DNA from: Planctomycetales bacterium
Lineage (GTDB): Bacteria; Planctomycetota; Planctomycetia; Pirellulales; Thermoguttaceae
DNA length: 30,261 bases
NCBI GenBank assembly: GCA_007119795.1
Contig: SKOZ01000089.1
Coordinates: 1 to 30,261, forward strand
Direction of reading: 5' to 3'
Positions 16,397 through 24,890 of this stretch are shown one piece after another (positions within the stretch are counted from its first letter, which is position 1; the number at the start of each line of letters is the position of its first letter). The position numbers and the translations under genes are program-made. The notes beneath the pieces are model-generated. The model was given only the letters and a program-made list of their open reading frames with translations, ran no database searches and was not told where the DNA came from.

Positions 16397-18732
16397 GGCT
16401 TGCGGAGGAGGAAGAACTGGTCGTCCGCAGGAGTGGCCTGGATGAGCCCCTCGCGGTGCATCGCCGCCGCCGCGGTGTCGAAGCGGGTCCACAACTGCGT
16501 ACGTTCCAGGTTGGCGGCAGGGCCGTTCGTTTCGGCGAAGCGGTCGGCCAGGGCGTGGCTCTGGGCCCCCATCGAGAGGGCGAGCTGCGCCATGATGAAG
16601 CGGCGGATGTCCAGGTCGATGGCGGCGTCATGGGGGTGGGGATTCTGGTTCCGGTGCGCGGGTGCGGCGCGCGGTTCCGCTATCGCTGGTTCGCCTGAGG
16701 CGGTCACCTCGACAGGCTCTGGCGGTGCCTCGATCGGCGGCCGAGCGGCGGGTTCTCCCCCTTCAACGGCGGGCACCGCAATCAGCCGGCCCAATAGAGG
16801 ATGCTGCCGATACCGGTCGGCGCGGTCATGCGCGGCCATGGCCTCCTCCTCGGTGACCGGCCGGCTCCTCCCGCCGCCGAGATCCAACTCGAGATCGCCG
16901 GCGCGGGCATCGCCGAGCACCGCCTGCATGGCATCCAGTGCCGCATAATCCCGGGTGCTCAAGACCAGGTGGGCGAACCGCTCCGGGCCGCGGAGCTCGA
17001 GAAGCCTGAAATACTCCTGCCCTTGCGCGCCGCAACTCAACGGCGTGCGTTCCTCACAGACCAGGATCACTCGCAGCGGCGAATCCTCATCCTGAACCAT
17101 GCGGCGCAGGGCGGCGGCCGACGAGTTCTTCGAATCGGTCGCCAGGAAGGTCACCGCCGTCTGCGACGGGCAAGCCGACTTATGGCGGACCAGCAGGTGG
17201 TAGATCGGCTGTCGACCGGGGCGCTCCGCCCATGGACGGCGGACGGCAGCGGGGCTGTAGGGGGCGCCCACGGCCTGGCAGTGCCCCAGAAGGGCCTCGA
17301 CGAGACCACTGAGGTTGTCGGCGTCCGGGGGCAGCCCGGCGGGGTCGTTCAACCGCCGCTCGAGGTATTCTTCGTAACGGTCGGCCACGAGAGCGTCGAT
17401 CTGCGCCTCGATGGGGCCCGCGGGCGGCTCGGCCGGGGCCGCGGCTTGCGGCTCGTCGGCGCGCGGCTCCGCTTCCCAACGTTTCAGCCATGCCTCTTCG
17501 CCCAGGTCCTCCAAGCGCCGGAGCTGCTCCCGCCAGCGGTCGCGGGCCCAGTTGATGGCGTCGCGGGGACGGATTTCGACGAGGCCATCCACGCGCGACT
17601 CGAACCAGGCGTCTCCCAAGGGGAAGAGGGGGTCGCGGCGGCGGATGGAAAAGACCGGCTCCACGTCGGCCAAGGGCCCGTCGAGGCTGCGAAGCCGCGC
17701 CCGGAGCATCTCGCGGGCGAGTCCCGGTGCCACGCGGTTGAGCACCAGCCGGTATTCGATCAGGCGGTCCCAGGCCGAGGCGACGATGGCGCCGTCCCGC
17801 TCGAAGTCGGCCATGCGGGTCTGCAGGCCGCTGGTAACGACGAGGAGGTTGCGCGCGTGGTCGATCAGGGTGTGAAGAAAGCGGGTGAGCGTTCGGATCT
17901 GCTCGCCGGAGAGGTTGTCGACCTGGTCGAAGCAGAGGATGACCGGCCGGCCGCGGAGGACGGCCATCTCCGTGATCGCCAGGAGCACGTCCTCGATGGC
18001 CTGTTCGTCGAGGAGGGCCAGCGGCTCGCCGGGGGGCGCACCAGGAAGACCGAGGGCCGGGCTCGCTTCGCCGTCGATGGCGTCGCCCGCCAGGTAGCGG
18101 ACGGCCAGGGTGGCGGGCCGCTCGTCGCCCTCTTGATAGCGGGCCACGTTGGCGGCCACGAAGAAGCGGAGGAGGATTTCGTAGACCCAGGAGGTCCCCG
18201 GCCCGCGATCGGCGTTCTCGCGGGCCGCGCGTTGGGCGACGTGGCGCAGGGCGCGGGCGACCGCTTCGACCGGCAGGGGCGCCTCGACGACGATTCCCAG
18301 CTCCCTCAAACCTCGCCGGACGGCGTGCGTCACCAGCCAGTACAGGGGAGTGCCCCAGAGCTGCCGCGTGCGGCTCTCGACGAGGCGGCTGACGATGCAC
18401 TTCAGGGCGAAGCGCGGCATCCGCTCCGGGGCCGCCTGGATATTGTGCAGGAAGAAGAAGTGGGCGCGCTCGCTGCCCGGGCCGCCACCGCCGGCCCAGC
18501 GAGCGAGGCGGGCCATGAGATGGCTCTTGCCGATACCTGCCTCGCCCCAGACGACTGCTCCGGTCCCCATGCGGGCTTCGAGTGCCTGTTCGGCCAGACG
18601 GACCAGTTCGCGGAAGGGGCGCTCGTGGATCGAGGCGACGTCGTCGCTGCCGCCCTGCGGATCGCTGACACGGTTGACGAGAAAGGGGTTGGCTTCGCGG
18701 AGCCGGTCCTTAAGGTGGTGGTGCTCGTCCAT
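16393..18732 (-). CDS. AAA+/STAND-like ATPase, middle gene of the nuclease-HerA cassette
   Basis: 779 residues. The N-terminal P-loop ATPase (about 35-390) has Walker A G-E-A-G-I-G-K-S (63-70), Walker B V-I-L-C-F-D-Q-V-D-N (264-273) and a sensor-like V-V-T-S-G-L (298-303). This resembles ORC/Cdc6- or STAND-type ATPases more than helicases. Residues about 430-640 are an unrecognised domain containing T-A-V-T-F-L-A-T-D, R-V-I-L-V-C-E-E-R and Y-F-R-L-L-E-L, a nuclease-like or sensor-like alternating fold at best. A Pro-rich linker is followed by a helical C-terminal segment (about 705-779) that could be a winged helix. GGAGG lies upstream of the ATG at 18732. The stop overlaps the start of the nuclease-HerA gene (ATGA), and the upstream gene ends 16 bp before this one starts, so the three form one operon. 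Confidence 0.8.
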   Translation of the reverse strand: MDEHHHLKDRLREANPFLVNRVSDPQGGSDDVASIHERPFRELVRLAEQALEARMGTGAVVWGEAGIGKSHLMARLARWAGGGGPGSERAHFFFLHNIQAAPERMPRFALKCIVSRLVESRTRQLWGTPLYWLVTHAVRRGLRELGIVVEAPLPVEAVARALRHVAQRAARENADRGPGTSWVYEILLRFFVAANVARYQEGDERPATLAVRYLAGDAIDGEASPALGLPGAPPGEPLALLDEQAIEDVLLAITEMAVLRGRPVILCFDQVDNLSGEQIRTLTRFLHTLIDHARNLLVVTSGLQTRMADFERDGAIVASAWDRLIEYRLVLNRVAPGLAREMLRARLRSLDGPLADVEPVFSIRRRDPLFPLGDAWFESRVDGLVEIRPRDAINWARDRWREQLRRLEDLGEEAWLKRWEAEPRADEPQAAAPAEPPAGPIEAQIDALVADRYEEYLERRLNDPAGLPPDADNLSGLVEALLGHCQAVGAPYSPAAVRRPWAERPGRQPIYHLLVRHKSACPSQTAVTFLATDSKNSSAAALRRMVQDEDSPLRVILVCEERTPLSCGAQGQEYFRLLELRGPERFAHLVLSTRDYAALDAMQAVLGDARAGDLELDLGGGRSRPVTEEEAMAAHDRADRYRQHPLLGRLIAVPAVEGGEPAARPPIEAPPEPVEVTASGEPAIAEPRAAPAHRNQNPHPHDAAIDLDIRRFIMAQLALSMGAQSHALADRFAETNGPAANLERTQLWTRFDTAAAAMHREGLIQATPADDQFFLLRKP

Positions 18733-18748
18733 CGCTGCCTCCGCGCCG

Positions 18749-19729
18749 TCAGTCGCTCCGCCGCGAGACGTACAACAAGAGTGAACCCGTCTCCTCGATG
18801 CCGGCCGCCCGCTCCTGCGGCTGGATCCCGTGAATGCTCTCCGCGGCGCTGAGGCTGAAGCGGCGCGCGCCCCGCAGGTGCGTCAGCCCGGCGTCGAACT
18901 CGGCCCGCGTGAACTCCGGCAGCGCGGCGCGGAGATCGACGAGGCTCACCAGGTTCTTGCCGCCCTGCTGGCGGTCGAACCGCGTGAAGGCGGCCTCGAA
19001 GGCGGCGGCAAAGTCACGGGAGTCCTCTTCCGGCGGTCGGCATGGCCCGGATTCCGCCGCTCCCGCAGGGGCGGCACCCGGGAGCCGGTCCTCCGGCGGT
19101 TTCGCCAGCCGCCCCCGCAACTCAGGGGGACGGAGGTCGTCAATCAAGAAAAGCTTAGGCCTTCCGATCGGAAGCCAGGCAACCGTGGCAGGAAGGGAAT
19201 CGCCCTCCAATTGCCGCTGCAAAACCGCGCGGAGTGGCTGCTTGAGCCTGGCGGCCACCCAGTTGCCGATATCGGCGATCGTGCGCGCGCGGATCGTGGG
19301 CGTACGCATCCCCCGCAGGGCGAACTCGACCGTCTGCGGCGAGGCCGCCAGCTCCTCGACGTCGTCGAGGAGGGCCAGCGGCGACTCGATGGCCAGCTTG
19401 GGCGGGCACTTGCTGGACTTCGTCTTCACGAGCGCCACGTGGCCGGCGAAGGCCTTCCGCTTGGCCGCGGCCGCCAAGAGGGCAGCGGGAGAAGCGGAAG
19501 GATCGGTCAGGCGGCCCAATTCGCCCAGCGCCAGCGGGTAGGCCTCCCCGCCCAGGGTCCGCTGCGAGCGCAGGACGGATAGCATCTTTTCCGCCAACTC
19601 CGCGGCCGGGTCGGCCCGGCGCTTGGCAGGCGGCCGCCGCGGCGCCGGCCGAGCCGTGGCCGCTGCGGGTGGCTGGATGCTCGTCGACCCGCTGAGAGTG
19701 GGCATCGCTTCGTGCGCAAAGGTCTCCAT
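18749..19729 (-). CDS. Unrecognised first protein of the nuclease-HerA cassette
   Basis: 326 residues without a family I can name. Residues about 10-40 are Pro/Ala/Arg-rich and probably disordered. A helical segment follows (A-E-L-A-E-K-M-L-S-V-L-R). The middle contains F-A-L-R-G-M-R-T-P-T-I-R-A-R-T-I-A-D-I-G-N-W and L-P-A-T-V-A-W-L-P-I-G-R-P-K-L-F-L. The C-terminal about 85 residues (F-T-R-F-D-R-Q-Q-G-G-K-N, L-V-S-L-V-D-L-R-A-A-L, F-D-A-G-L-T-H-L-R) have the helix-helix-strand look of a winged helix, so DNA binding is a reasonable guess. The start at 19729 was chosen over one at 19777 because GGAGGGG (19734-19740) lies 4 nt upstream. It may be the substrate-recognition or adaptor subunit for the two ATPases downstream; that is inference from position only. 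Confidence 0.7.
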   Translation of the reverse strand: METFAHEAMPTLSGSTSIQPPAAATARPAPRRPPAKRRADPAAELAEKMLSVLRSQRTLGGEAYPLALGELGRLTDPSASPAALLAAAAKRKAFAGHVALVKTKSSKCPPKLAIESPLALLDDVEELAASPQTVEFALRGMRTPTIRARTIADIGNWVAARLKQPLRAVLQRQLEGDSLPATVAWLPIGRPKLFLIDDLRPPELRGRLAKPPEDRLPGAAPAGAAESGPCRPPEEDSRDFAAAFEAAFTRFDRQQGGKNLVSLVDLRAALPEFTRAEFDAGLTHLRGARRFSLSAAESIHGIQPQERAAGIEETGSLLLYVSRRSD

Positions 19730-19733
19730 CGCA

Positions 19734-19740
19734 CCCCTCC
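19734..19740 (-). promoter_or_regulatory. Strong Shine-Dalgarno of the nuclease-HerA cassette
   Basis: On the minus strand GGAGGGG stands 4 nt before the ATG at 19729. It decides between this start and the weaker upstream one at 19777. Confidence 0.6.
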
Positions 19741-19912
19741 GTCTCTCGGTCGCCCCCCTGCTCACCTGCGCCCCCATGAGCGCAACATAGCCGTCGCCGC
19801 CCCCTCACACAAGCGGCCGCCGCGGCACGGGACGGGAAGGGGGAAACGCGCGGACCTCCCACCGCGCAGCCGCCGGCCCCGCAGGGGTTCGCCCTCTCTG
19901 CGTGGGCGGGCC

Positions 19913-21151
19913 TCAGGCCTCGGGATCGAGGTGCTCGGTGGGGATGACGCGGATCACCTCTTCGGTGCTGGTGATCCCTTCGGCAACCTTGAGAAGGGCG
20001 GACCGCCGCATGTCGAGCATTCCTTCGGCCACGGCGGCGTCGCGAATCTGGCGGACGGTAGCCCCCTCGGCGATCAGGCGGCGGATCTCCCGGCTGGAGC
20101 GGAGGACCTCGAAGACGGCGGTGCGCCCGCTGTAGCCGTTCTGGTAGCAGGCCGAGCAGCCGGGGGCGGAGTAGATGTATTGGCCCTGCTCGCCCTCGAG
20201 ATGGTCGCGAATGTCGTCGAAGGTGTGCGGCGAGTCGGAGATGTCGAAGGCGGTGCGGCATTCCAGGCACAGCGTCCGCACCAATCGCTGGGTGAGAACG
20301 CCCAGCAGGCATGTGGAGAGGAAATGGGGGTGTACGCCCAAGGCGAGGATGCTGTCCACGGCAGCGGCGGCGACGGGGGCGTGGAGGGTGGCCAGCACGA
20401 GGTGGCCCGTATTCGCGGCGCGGACCGCCGTCTCGGCGGTCACCGGATCGCGGATCTCACCGACCATGATGACGTCGGGCGACTGGCGGAGGACGCTCCG
20501 CAGCACTTCGGGGAAATCGAGCTTCACGTGGGGATTGACGGCCGACTGGCGGATCCCCCGGATGGCATACTCGACGGGGTCCTCGATGGTGTTGATCTTG
20601 CGGCTGCCGTTGTGGAGATAGTTCAGCGAGGCATACAGCGTGGTGGTCTTGCCCGCCCCCGAAGGCCCCGTCACCAACAGCAGCCCCCCCGGGCTGTTGA
20701 GCAGCCCCTTGAGGTTCGCCAGATCGCTGCGGCGAAGGCCGAGGTTGTCCAGCCCCAAGAGCGCCAGCTCTCGGGAAAGGAGCCGGAGCGACATGTCCTC
20801 CCCGTAGAGGGTGGGGATGGTGTTGATCCGCAGATCGATGCTGGCCTCCTCATCGACGGCGTAGACCAGGCGGCCGTCCTGGGGGTGCTGCGTCTGCACG
20901 AGGTCCATCTCGGCAATCGCCTTCAAGTAGTTGATGATCCGCTTGCCGACGGTGCGGTCGAAGACGGTCACCGGCTTGATGATCCCCAAGTGGCGAACGA
21001 AAACCGCGACTTCTCGCTCGTCGGTAAGGATGTAGAGGTCGCTGGCGTGCAGCCGGTAGGCCAGGCCCACCAACTGCGCAAAGGCCTCTTCGGCGTCTGA
21101 GGTTTCGATGTGGACTTCGCCGAAGGGGGACGTCAGCGGCTGGTCTTTCAT
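19913..21151 (-). CDS. GspE/PilB-type secretion ATPase
   Basis: 412-residue hexameric ATPase of the type II secretion/type IV pilus assembly family, acting at the inner face of the cytoplasmic membrane. Visible features are the N2 segment A-S-D-L-Y-I near 36-41, Q-D-G-R-L near 91-95, Walker A G-P-S-G-A-G-K-T-T-T (162-171), the Asp box with I-E-D-P-V-E-Y (189-195), Walker B V-I-M-V-G-E-I-R-D (227-235), and the His box T-G-H-L-V-L-A-T-L-H (248-257). Two Cys pairs (295/298 and 332/335) form the zinc-binding C-terminal insertion typical of GspE. It lacks the N1 domain that docks on GspL or PilZ-type partners, being about 150 residues shorter than usual GspE. It starts within the stop of the STAS gene (ATGA), so the two are translationally coupled. 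No other secretion or pilus genes are in the window. Confidence 0.92.
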   Translation of the reverse strand: MKDQPLTSPFGEVHIETSDAEEAFAQLVGLAYRLHASDLYILTDEREVAVFVRHLGIIKPVTVFDRTVGKRIINYLKAIAEMDLVQTQHPQDGRLVYAVDEEASIDLRINTIPTLYGEDMSLRLLSRELALLGLDNLGLRRSDLANLKGLLNSPGGLLLVTGPSGAGKTTTLYASLNYLHNGSRKINTIEDPVEYAIRGIRQSAVNPHVKLDFPEVLRSVLRQSPDVIMVGEIRDPVTAETAVRAANTGHLVLATLHAPVAAAAVDSILALGVHPHFLSTCLLGVLTQRLVRTLCLECRTAFDISDSPHTFDDIRDHLEGEQGQYIYSAPGCSACYQNGYSGRTAVFEVLRSSREIRRLIAEGATVRQIRDAAVAEGMLDMRRSALLKVAEGITSTEEVIRVIPTEHLDPEA

Positions 21152-21504
21152 GATTCCTCTCCCCGAGCCATCGCCAAGGCGGCCGCCTCATTGGCGGCGA
21201 TGCTCAGCACCAGGTTCAAGCGCATCACCCGTATCACGTCCCACACCATCCGCGTCAGCGAATGGATGATCAGACGGCCGCCGGCCGCCGCACAACGCTT
21301 GTGGCAGACCAGCAGCCAGCTGATCCCTCGCGAGTCGATGAAATCGACCTCGGAGAGGTCGAGGAGGACGGTCTTGCCGTAGGCCGAGTCGCCGAGGAGG
21401 GCGGCGACCGGCTCCTTGTCCATGTTGAGAGCGCCTTGGGCGATCTCCCCCTGGGCCTTCAAGCGGAGAATCGTTCCCTCTTCGGAGTCGACCGTGAGTT
21501 TCAT
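21148..21504 (-). CDS. STAS domain protein (anti-sigma factor antagonist type)
   Basis: 118 residues forming one STAS domain. The signature V-L-L-D-L-S-E-V-D-F-I-D-S-R-G-I-S (46-62) has the Ser at position 58 that is phosphorylated by a serine kinase in SpoIIAA-type proteins. The C-terminal helix region ends with A-A-N-E-A-A-A-L-A-M-A. The ATG at 21504 was chosen because it gives the normal STAS start and has GGAGCGAGGA upstream; a start at 21555 would add 17 residues. Its stop overlaps the ATG of the GspE-type gene. No cognate kinase or sigma factor is adjacent, which is unusual and suggests a switch acting on the secretion ATPase or on a factor elsewhere. Confidence 0.88.
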   Translation of the reverse strand: MKLTVDSEEGTILRLKAQGEIAQGALNMDKEPVAALLGDSAYGKTVLLDLSEVDFIDSRGISWLLVCHKRCAAAGGRLIIHSLTRMVWDVIRVMRLNLVLSIAANEAAALAMARGEES

Positions 21505-21623
21505 GAGTCCTCGCTCCGGTGGTGGGGTGGACTGGCGACACGACTCCCTTCGCACAGCCCGTGCTGCCGCGGGCCGATCCGACGACCGCCTCTGCTCCCG
21601 CTACGGCGGTGGTCCCGGGAATG

Positions 21624-22292
21624 CTAACATGGTGGCAGGTCGGCATCCGCCTGTCCAGTAGGCGCGCGCGGCGCGAGGAAGCGGTCGACGGCGGCCAGGA
21701 CCGCACGGGCCGCGCCGGACTTGCTCCCGGCGAACTCGACCAGCCTCTCCCCCGCGGCGTCGAGGATCTCGATGCGAGTCTCCGCGGCGTCGATGGCCCC
21801 GGGACCGTTGAGGACCACCAGGTCGCACCGCTTGGCGCGGAGTTTCTCCGTCGCCCGCCGCTGCCCCTCTGCGGTCTCCAAGGCGAAGGCCACCATCCAC
21901 TGCCCCTGCCGGGCGGCGGCCAGGGACGTGAGGATGTCGGGGGTCTCTTCGAGTATGAGCTTCAGGGGACGGCCGCTCTTGGTGATCTTTTCCGCTGCCA
22001 CGCGGAGCGGCCGGTAGTCGCAGGGGGCCGCGGCGCCGACAACCCCTTCGCAGGAGGGGAACTCGTCGTGGCAGGCGCGGAGCATCTCCTCGGTGGTGGT
22101 GACGGGGACGACGCGCGCCCGCGCGGGGTAGGCGACCTGGACGACACCGCTGACCACGACCACCTCGTACCCGGCCTCGAGGGCTGCCGCCGCCAGTGCG
22201 GCGCCCATGCGCCCGCTGGAGGCGTTCGTCAGGTAACGGACCGGGTCCAGGTATTCCCGCGTAGGACCGGAGGTGATGAGGATGCGGGCCAT
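21624..22292 (-). CDS. coaB: Phosphopantothenoylcysteine synthetase (stand-alone CoaB)
   Basis: 222 residues catalysing CTP- or ATP-dependent joining of 4'-phosphopantothenate with cysteine in coenzyme A synthesis. The N-terminus L-I-T-S-G-P-T-R-E-Y-L-D-P-V-R, N-A-S-S-G-R-M-G and A-A-A-P-C-D-Y-R-P match the synthetase domain. K-I-T-K-S-G (102-107) corresponds to the conserved K-I-K-K segment, and N-G-P-G-A-I to the dimer region. In most bacteria this domain is fused behind CoaC as CoaBC (Dfp); here they are two genes 33 bp apart with CoaC first in the transcript. Confidence 0.9.
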   Translation of the reverse strand: MARILITSGPTREYLDPVRYLTNASSGRMGAALAAAALEAGYEVVVVSGVVQVAYPARARVVPVTTTEEMLRACHDEFPSCEGVVGAAAPCDYRPLRVAAEKITKSGRPLKLILEETPDILTSLAAARQGQWMVAFALETAEGQRRATEKLRAKRCDLVVLNGPGAIDAAETRIEILDAAGERLVEFAGSKSGAARAVLAAVDRFLAPRAPTGQADADLPPC

Positions 22293-22325
22293 GGGCGAAA
22301 GGGGGGATCGTGGCCGTGCCCCGCC

Positions 22326-22871
22326 TCAAACCCGCACGGGGGCGTTGAGGATCCCTTCGATGACGCGGAAGATCGCCTCCGGGGCGGCCATCCGCCCCGG
22401 GCCGCGGGTACCGCAACTGAGGTAGCCCTCCTCCGGACCCACGAGGACCGCCCCGTCGGCCTCCACCTGGCGGACGTTCCGCTGCACGGCGGCCTTCCCC
22501 CACATCTCGGCGTTCATGGCCGGGGCCATCACCACCGGACCGCTGAACGAGAGCAGGACCGTGCTTAAGAGGTCGTCGGCTATTCCGCAGGCCGCCTTGG
22601 CCAGCACGTTGGCCGTCGCCGGGGCTACGCAGAGGAGCTCGGCGGCCGCCGCCGCTTCGATATGGGGATGGCCTCCCGGGCCGAAGACCTCCGTCCTCAC
22701 CGTTCGCCCGGTGAGCGCCTCGAAGGTCTTCGGTCCCACCAGCTCCGTAGCCGAGCGCGTCATGACCACCGAGACCCGGGCCCCGGCCTGCACGAGCAGA
22801 CTCACCAGGGCCGCCGTCTTGTAAGCGGCGATCCCCCCGCTGACGCCGACGAGCACCTCGCGGCCGGTCAT
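22326..22871 (-). CDS. coaC: Phosphopantothenoylcysteine decarboxylase (stand-alone CoaC)
   Basis: 181-residue FMN flavoprotein that decarboxylates phosphopantothenoylcysteine to phosphopantetheine. Motifs are [12 protein letters not shown] at the N-terminus, P-H-I-E with the active-site His near 69, [19 protein letters not shown] (the family P-x-M-N-x-x-M-W motif), and [11 protein letters not shown] carrying the catalytic Cys. Its ATG overlaps the rpoZ stop as ATGA. Together with gmk and rpoZ this reproduces the widespread gmk-rpoZ-coaBC order. Confidence 0.93.
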   Translation of the reverse strand: MTGREVLVGVSGGIAAYKTAALVSLLVQAGARVSVVMTRSATELVGPKTFEALTGRTVRTEVFGPGGHPHIEAAAAAELLCVAPATANVLAKAACGIADDLLSTVLLSFSGPVVMAPAMNAEMWGKAAVQRNVRQVEADGAVLVGPEEGYLSCGTRGPGRMAAPEAIFRVIEGILNAPVRV

Positions 22872-23131
22872 AGCTTGGCCAGGTCGAGCTCGGGCGGGCC
22901 TCCCGTGCCGGGCTCCCCTTCCACAGTACGGACGTTCAGGTCGGAATCCAGGAAAATCTTGTCCTGGAGGATCTCATGGATGACTATCTGCATCTTGTCG
23001 TCGGTCGAAAGCTCGACCAGCGGCCGACTGCCCCCCATCAGGGCTACCATCCGCTTCTGAATGAGTGCGGAGAGCCGGAAGCGGCCCCCCACCTTCTTGA
23101 TGATCACTTCTTCCCGCAATTCGTCAATCAT
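22868..23131 (-). CDS. rpoZ: RNA polymerase omega subunit
   Basis: 87 residues. The central segment [20 protein letters not shown] matches the omega signature, in which the R-x-x-L-x-x-x-x-x-K-R pattern contacts the beta' C-terminus. The rest is divergent from E. coli RpoZ, and the C-terminal tail is Gly/Pro-rich. Position between gmk and coaC, with ATGA overlaps on both sides, strongly supports the call. Confidence 0.85.
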   Translation of the reverse strand: MIDELREEVIIKKVGGRFRLSALIQKRMVALMGGSRPLVELSTDDKMQIVIHEILQDKIFLDSDLNVRTVEGEPGTGGPPELDLAKL

Positions 23132-23766
23132 GGGGATCGATTCGCGTCGTGTTTCGCGTAATGCCTGAGGATGCCGCAGATTTCCGCCGCGGCCCGCTCC
23201 ACATCGTCGTTGACGACTTGGTGCCGGTAGAAGCCGGCAGAGGCCAACTCCTCGCGGGCTTGCGCCAGGCGCCGGGCGATGGCGGATTCCGACTCCGTCC
23301 CTCGCCCCCGCAGCCGCCGCTCGAGCTCTTCCATGGAGCCGGGGTGAATGAAGATCGACACCGCCCCGGGAAACCGTTCCATGACCGTCCGCGCACCCTG
23401 AACGTCAACCTCTAAGAGTACCCATTTTCCCGCGCCAAGGCTAGGGGAGACTTCTCCAAGGAGAGTCCCGTACCAATGTCCCCCGCCGAAAACCTCGAAA
23501 GCCTCCAGGAATTCCCCCCTCGCGCGGCGTGCGTGGAACTCCCCTTCGGCCAGGAAATGATAGTCCACGCCATCCCGCTCGCCCTGACGTGGGGGTCGCG
23601 TGGTCGCCGAGACGCTCGGTCGCAGGGGAACAGGTGCCTGGCTCAATACCCGTTTGAGCACGGTGCTCTTGCCCGCCCCTGAGGGGCCGGAAACCACAAC
23701 CAAGCGCCCCGCCCCCCCATTGCAACCAACTTCGCCGGCCGTTTCGTCAGCCACAATGACCTCCAT
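23128..23766 (-). CDS. gmk: Guanylate kinase
   Basis: 212-residue enzyme phosphorylating GMP to GDP. It shows the P-loop [12 protein letters not shown], the GMP-binding [12 protein letters not shown] and G-V-D-Y-H-F segments, G-H-W-Y-G-T, the V-D-V-Q-G-A-R segment and the LID region [11 protein letters not shown]. The ATG at 23766 gives about 20 residues before the fold; a start at 23844 would add 26 unsupported residues. The stop overlaps the rpoZ ATG. Confidence 0.95.
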   Translation of the reverse strand: MEVIVADETAGEVGCNGGAGRLVVVSGPSGAGKSTVLKRVLSQAPVPLRPSVSATTRPPRQGERDGVDYHFLAEGEFHARRARGEFLEAFEVFGGGHWYGTLLGEVSPSLGAGKWVLLEVDVQGARTVMERFPGAVSIFIHPGSMEELERRLRGRGTESESAIARRLAQAREELASAGFYRHQVVNDDVERAAAEICGILRHYAKHDANRSP

Positions 23767-23874
23767 GGCCTCTTCCAGGGGCAAAGCGAGGCCCCGCCAT
23801 CGCGGGCCCCTTCGCTCGGCAGAAAGGCCTTTCCCGCTCGTCACCTTCCGAGAGCGTCCCGCAGCCGGTCCACC

Positions 23875-24756
23875 CTACTCGACGTTCTGGACCATCTCGC
23901 GAATCCGTTCCAGGGCCGCCTTGATCTCGATGACTTCACGAGCAATCTCGACGTCGCTGGCCTTCGACCCGATGGTATTCACTTCCCGCGCCATCTCCTG
24001 GGTGATGAATTCCAACTTGCGGCCCGCAGGCTCGGCGTCGTCCATCGAGGCCGTGAACTGCTCGACGTGGCTTCGCAGGCGGATGACCTCTTCGGAGATG
24101 TCGCTGCGCTCGGCAAACAATGCCACTTCCTTGATCAAATCGGCGGGCTCCAGGCTCACCTCGTACTCCGCAAGGAGGCGGGACAGGCGTTCCTGGAGAC
24201 GGGCCCGATAGGCCTCGATCACCAGCGGGGCCCGCTCGGCGATCCTGTCCAAGCTTTCGGCGGCGGTGCGGCAGTTGGCCGCCAGGTCCGCCTGCATGGC
24301 TTGCCCCTCCTCCGAGCGCATGGCATCGAGACGGTCGAGCGCTTCCTGGATCGCAGTCTCGATGAGGGGCCAATCGGCCGAGGCATCGAAGAGCGGCGCC
24401 CCCTCATCGACGACGCCGGGGAGCAGCAGGAGCGCGGAGACGGGGAGGGGTTCCTCGATGCCTGCGTCGCGGGCCCACTGACCGTATTGGCGGCGATAGC
24501 CGTCGAGGACCTCTGCCCTGATGCGGCACTGGTCGGCCGAACGCGCCCGCGTCACCTGGACGGCAACCTGGACCGTACCGCGGCGAATCCGCCGGCGGAC
24601 CGCCGCCTCGGCGAGCGGCTCCAGGGCGGCGTAGCCCTCGCCGCAACGGACGATCACCTTCAAATAGCGGTTGTTGACCGTGCGGACCTCGGCCTTGACC
24701 GCCAGGCCGTCCGTCTGGCAAAGCGCCTCGCCGAATCCGGTCATGCTGGTCAACAA
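23875..24756 (-). CDS. YicC/YloC family endoribonuclease
   Basis: About 293 residues. The N-terminus reads T-S-M-T-G-F-G-E-A, the hallmark of the family. Other landmarks are V-N-N-R-Y-L-K-V, L-L-L-L-P-G-V-V, R-L-S-R-L-L-A-E-Y, E-V-A-L-F-A-E-R-S-D-I-S-E-E-V-I-R-L and the C-terminal E-M-A-R-E-V-N-T-I-G-S-K-A. The family was recently shown to cleave RNA; earlier work linked it to stationary-phase survival. Family members start M-x-x-S-M-T-G-F-G, which points to the TTG at 24756; an ATG at 24744 would remove four residues. It is 108 bp upstream of gmk on the same strand, the usual neighbour. Confidence 0.88.
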   Translation of the reverse strand: MLTSMTGFGEALCQTDGLAVKAEVRTVNNRYLKVIVRCGEGYAALEPLAEAAVRRRIRRGTVQVAVQVTRARSADQCRIRAEVLDGYRRQYGQWARDAGIEEPLPVSALLLLPGVVDEGAPLFDASADWPLIETAIQEALDRLDAMRSEEGQAMQADLAANCRTAAESLDRIAERAPLVIEAYRARLQERLSRLLAEYEVSLEPADLIKEVALFAERSDISEEVIRLRSHVEQFTASMDDAEPAGRKLEFITQEMAREVNTIGSKASDVEIAREVIEIKAALERIREMVQNVE

Positions 24757-24890
24757 GGGAACCCGTACCTCATCTCGGTTCTCCCCCTCCGCGCGAAGAC
24801 GGCTGGTGCCGAGGGGGCACACACACCGAGCCGGCACCGGCTCACCCTCCCACCGACCGCCATCCCCCATTCTTACCCGCGTGCCCTCGC

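Noticed and set aside
15182..18852. Long plus-strand frames opposite the nuclease-HerA and AAA+ genes (588 and 683 codons)
   Set aside because: They are antisense shadows in very GC-rich DNA; the minus strand carries complete Walker, PD-(D/E)XK and Cys motifs, coupled starts and ribosome sites.
19712..21100. 462-codon plus-strand frame opposite the GspE-type gene
   Set aside because: The minus strand has all secretion ATPase motifs. The plus frame is a composition-driven shadow.
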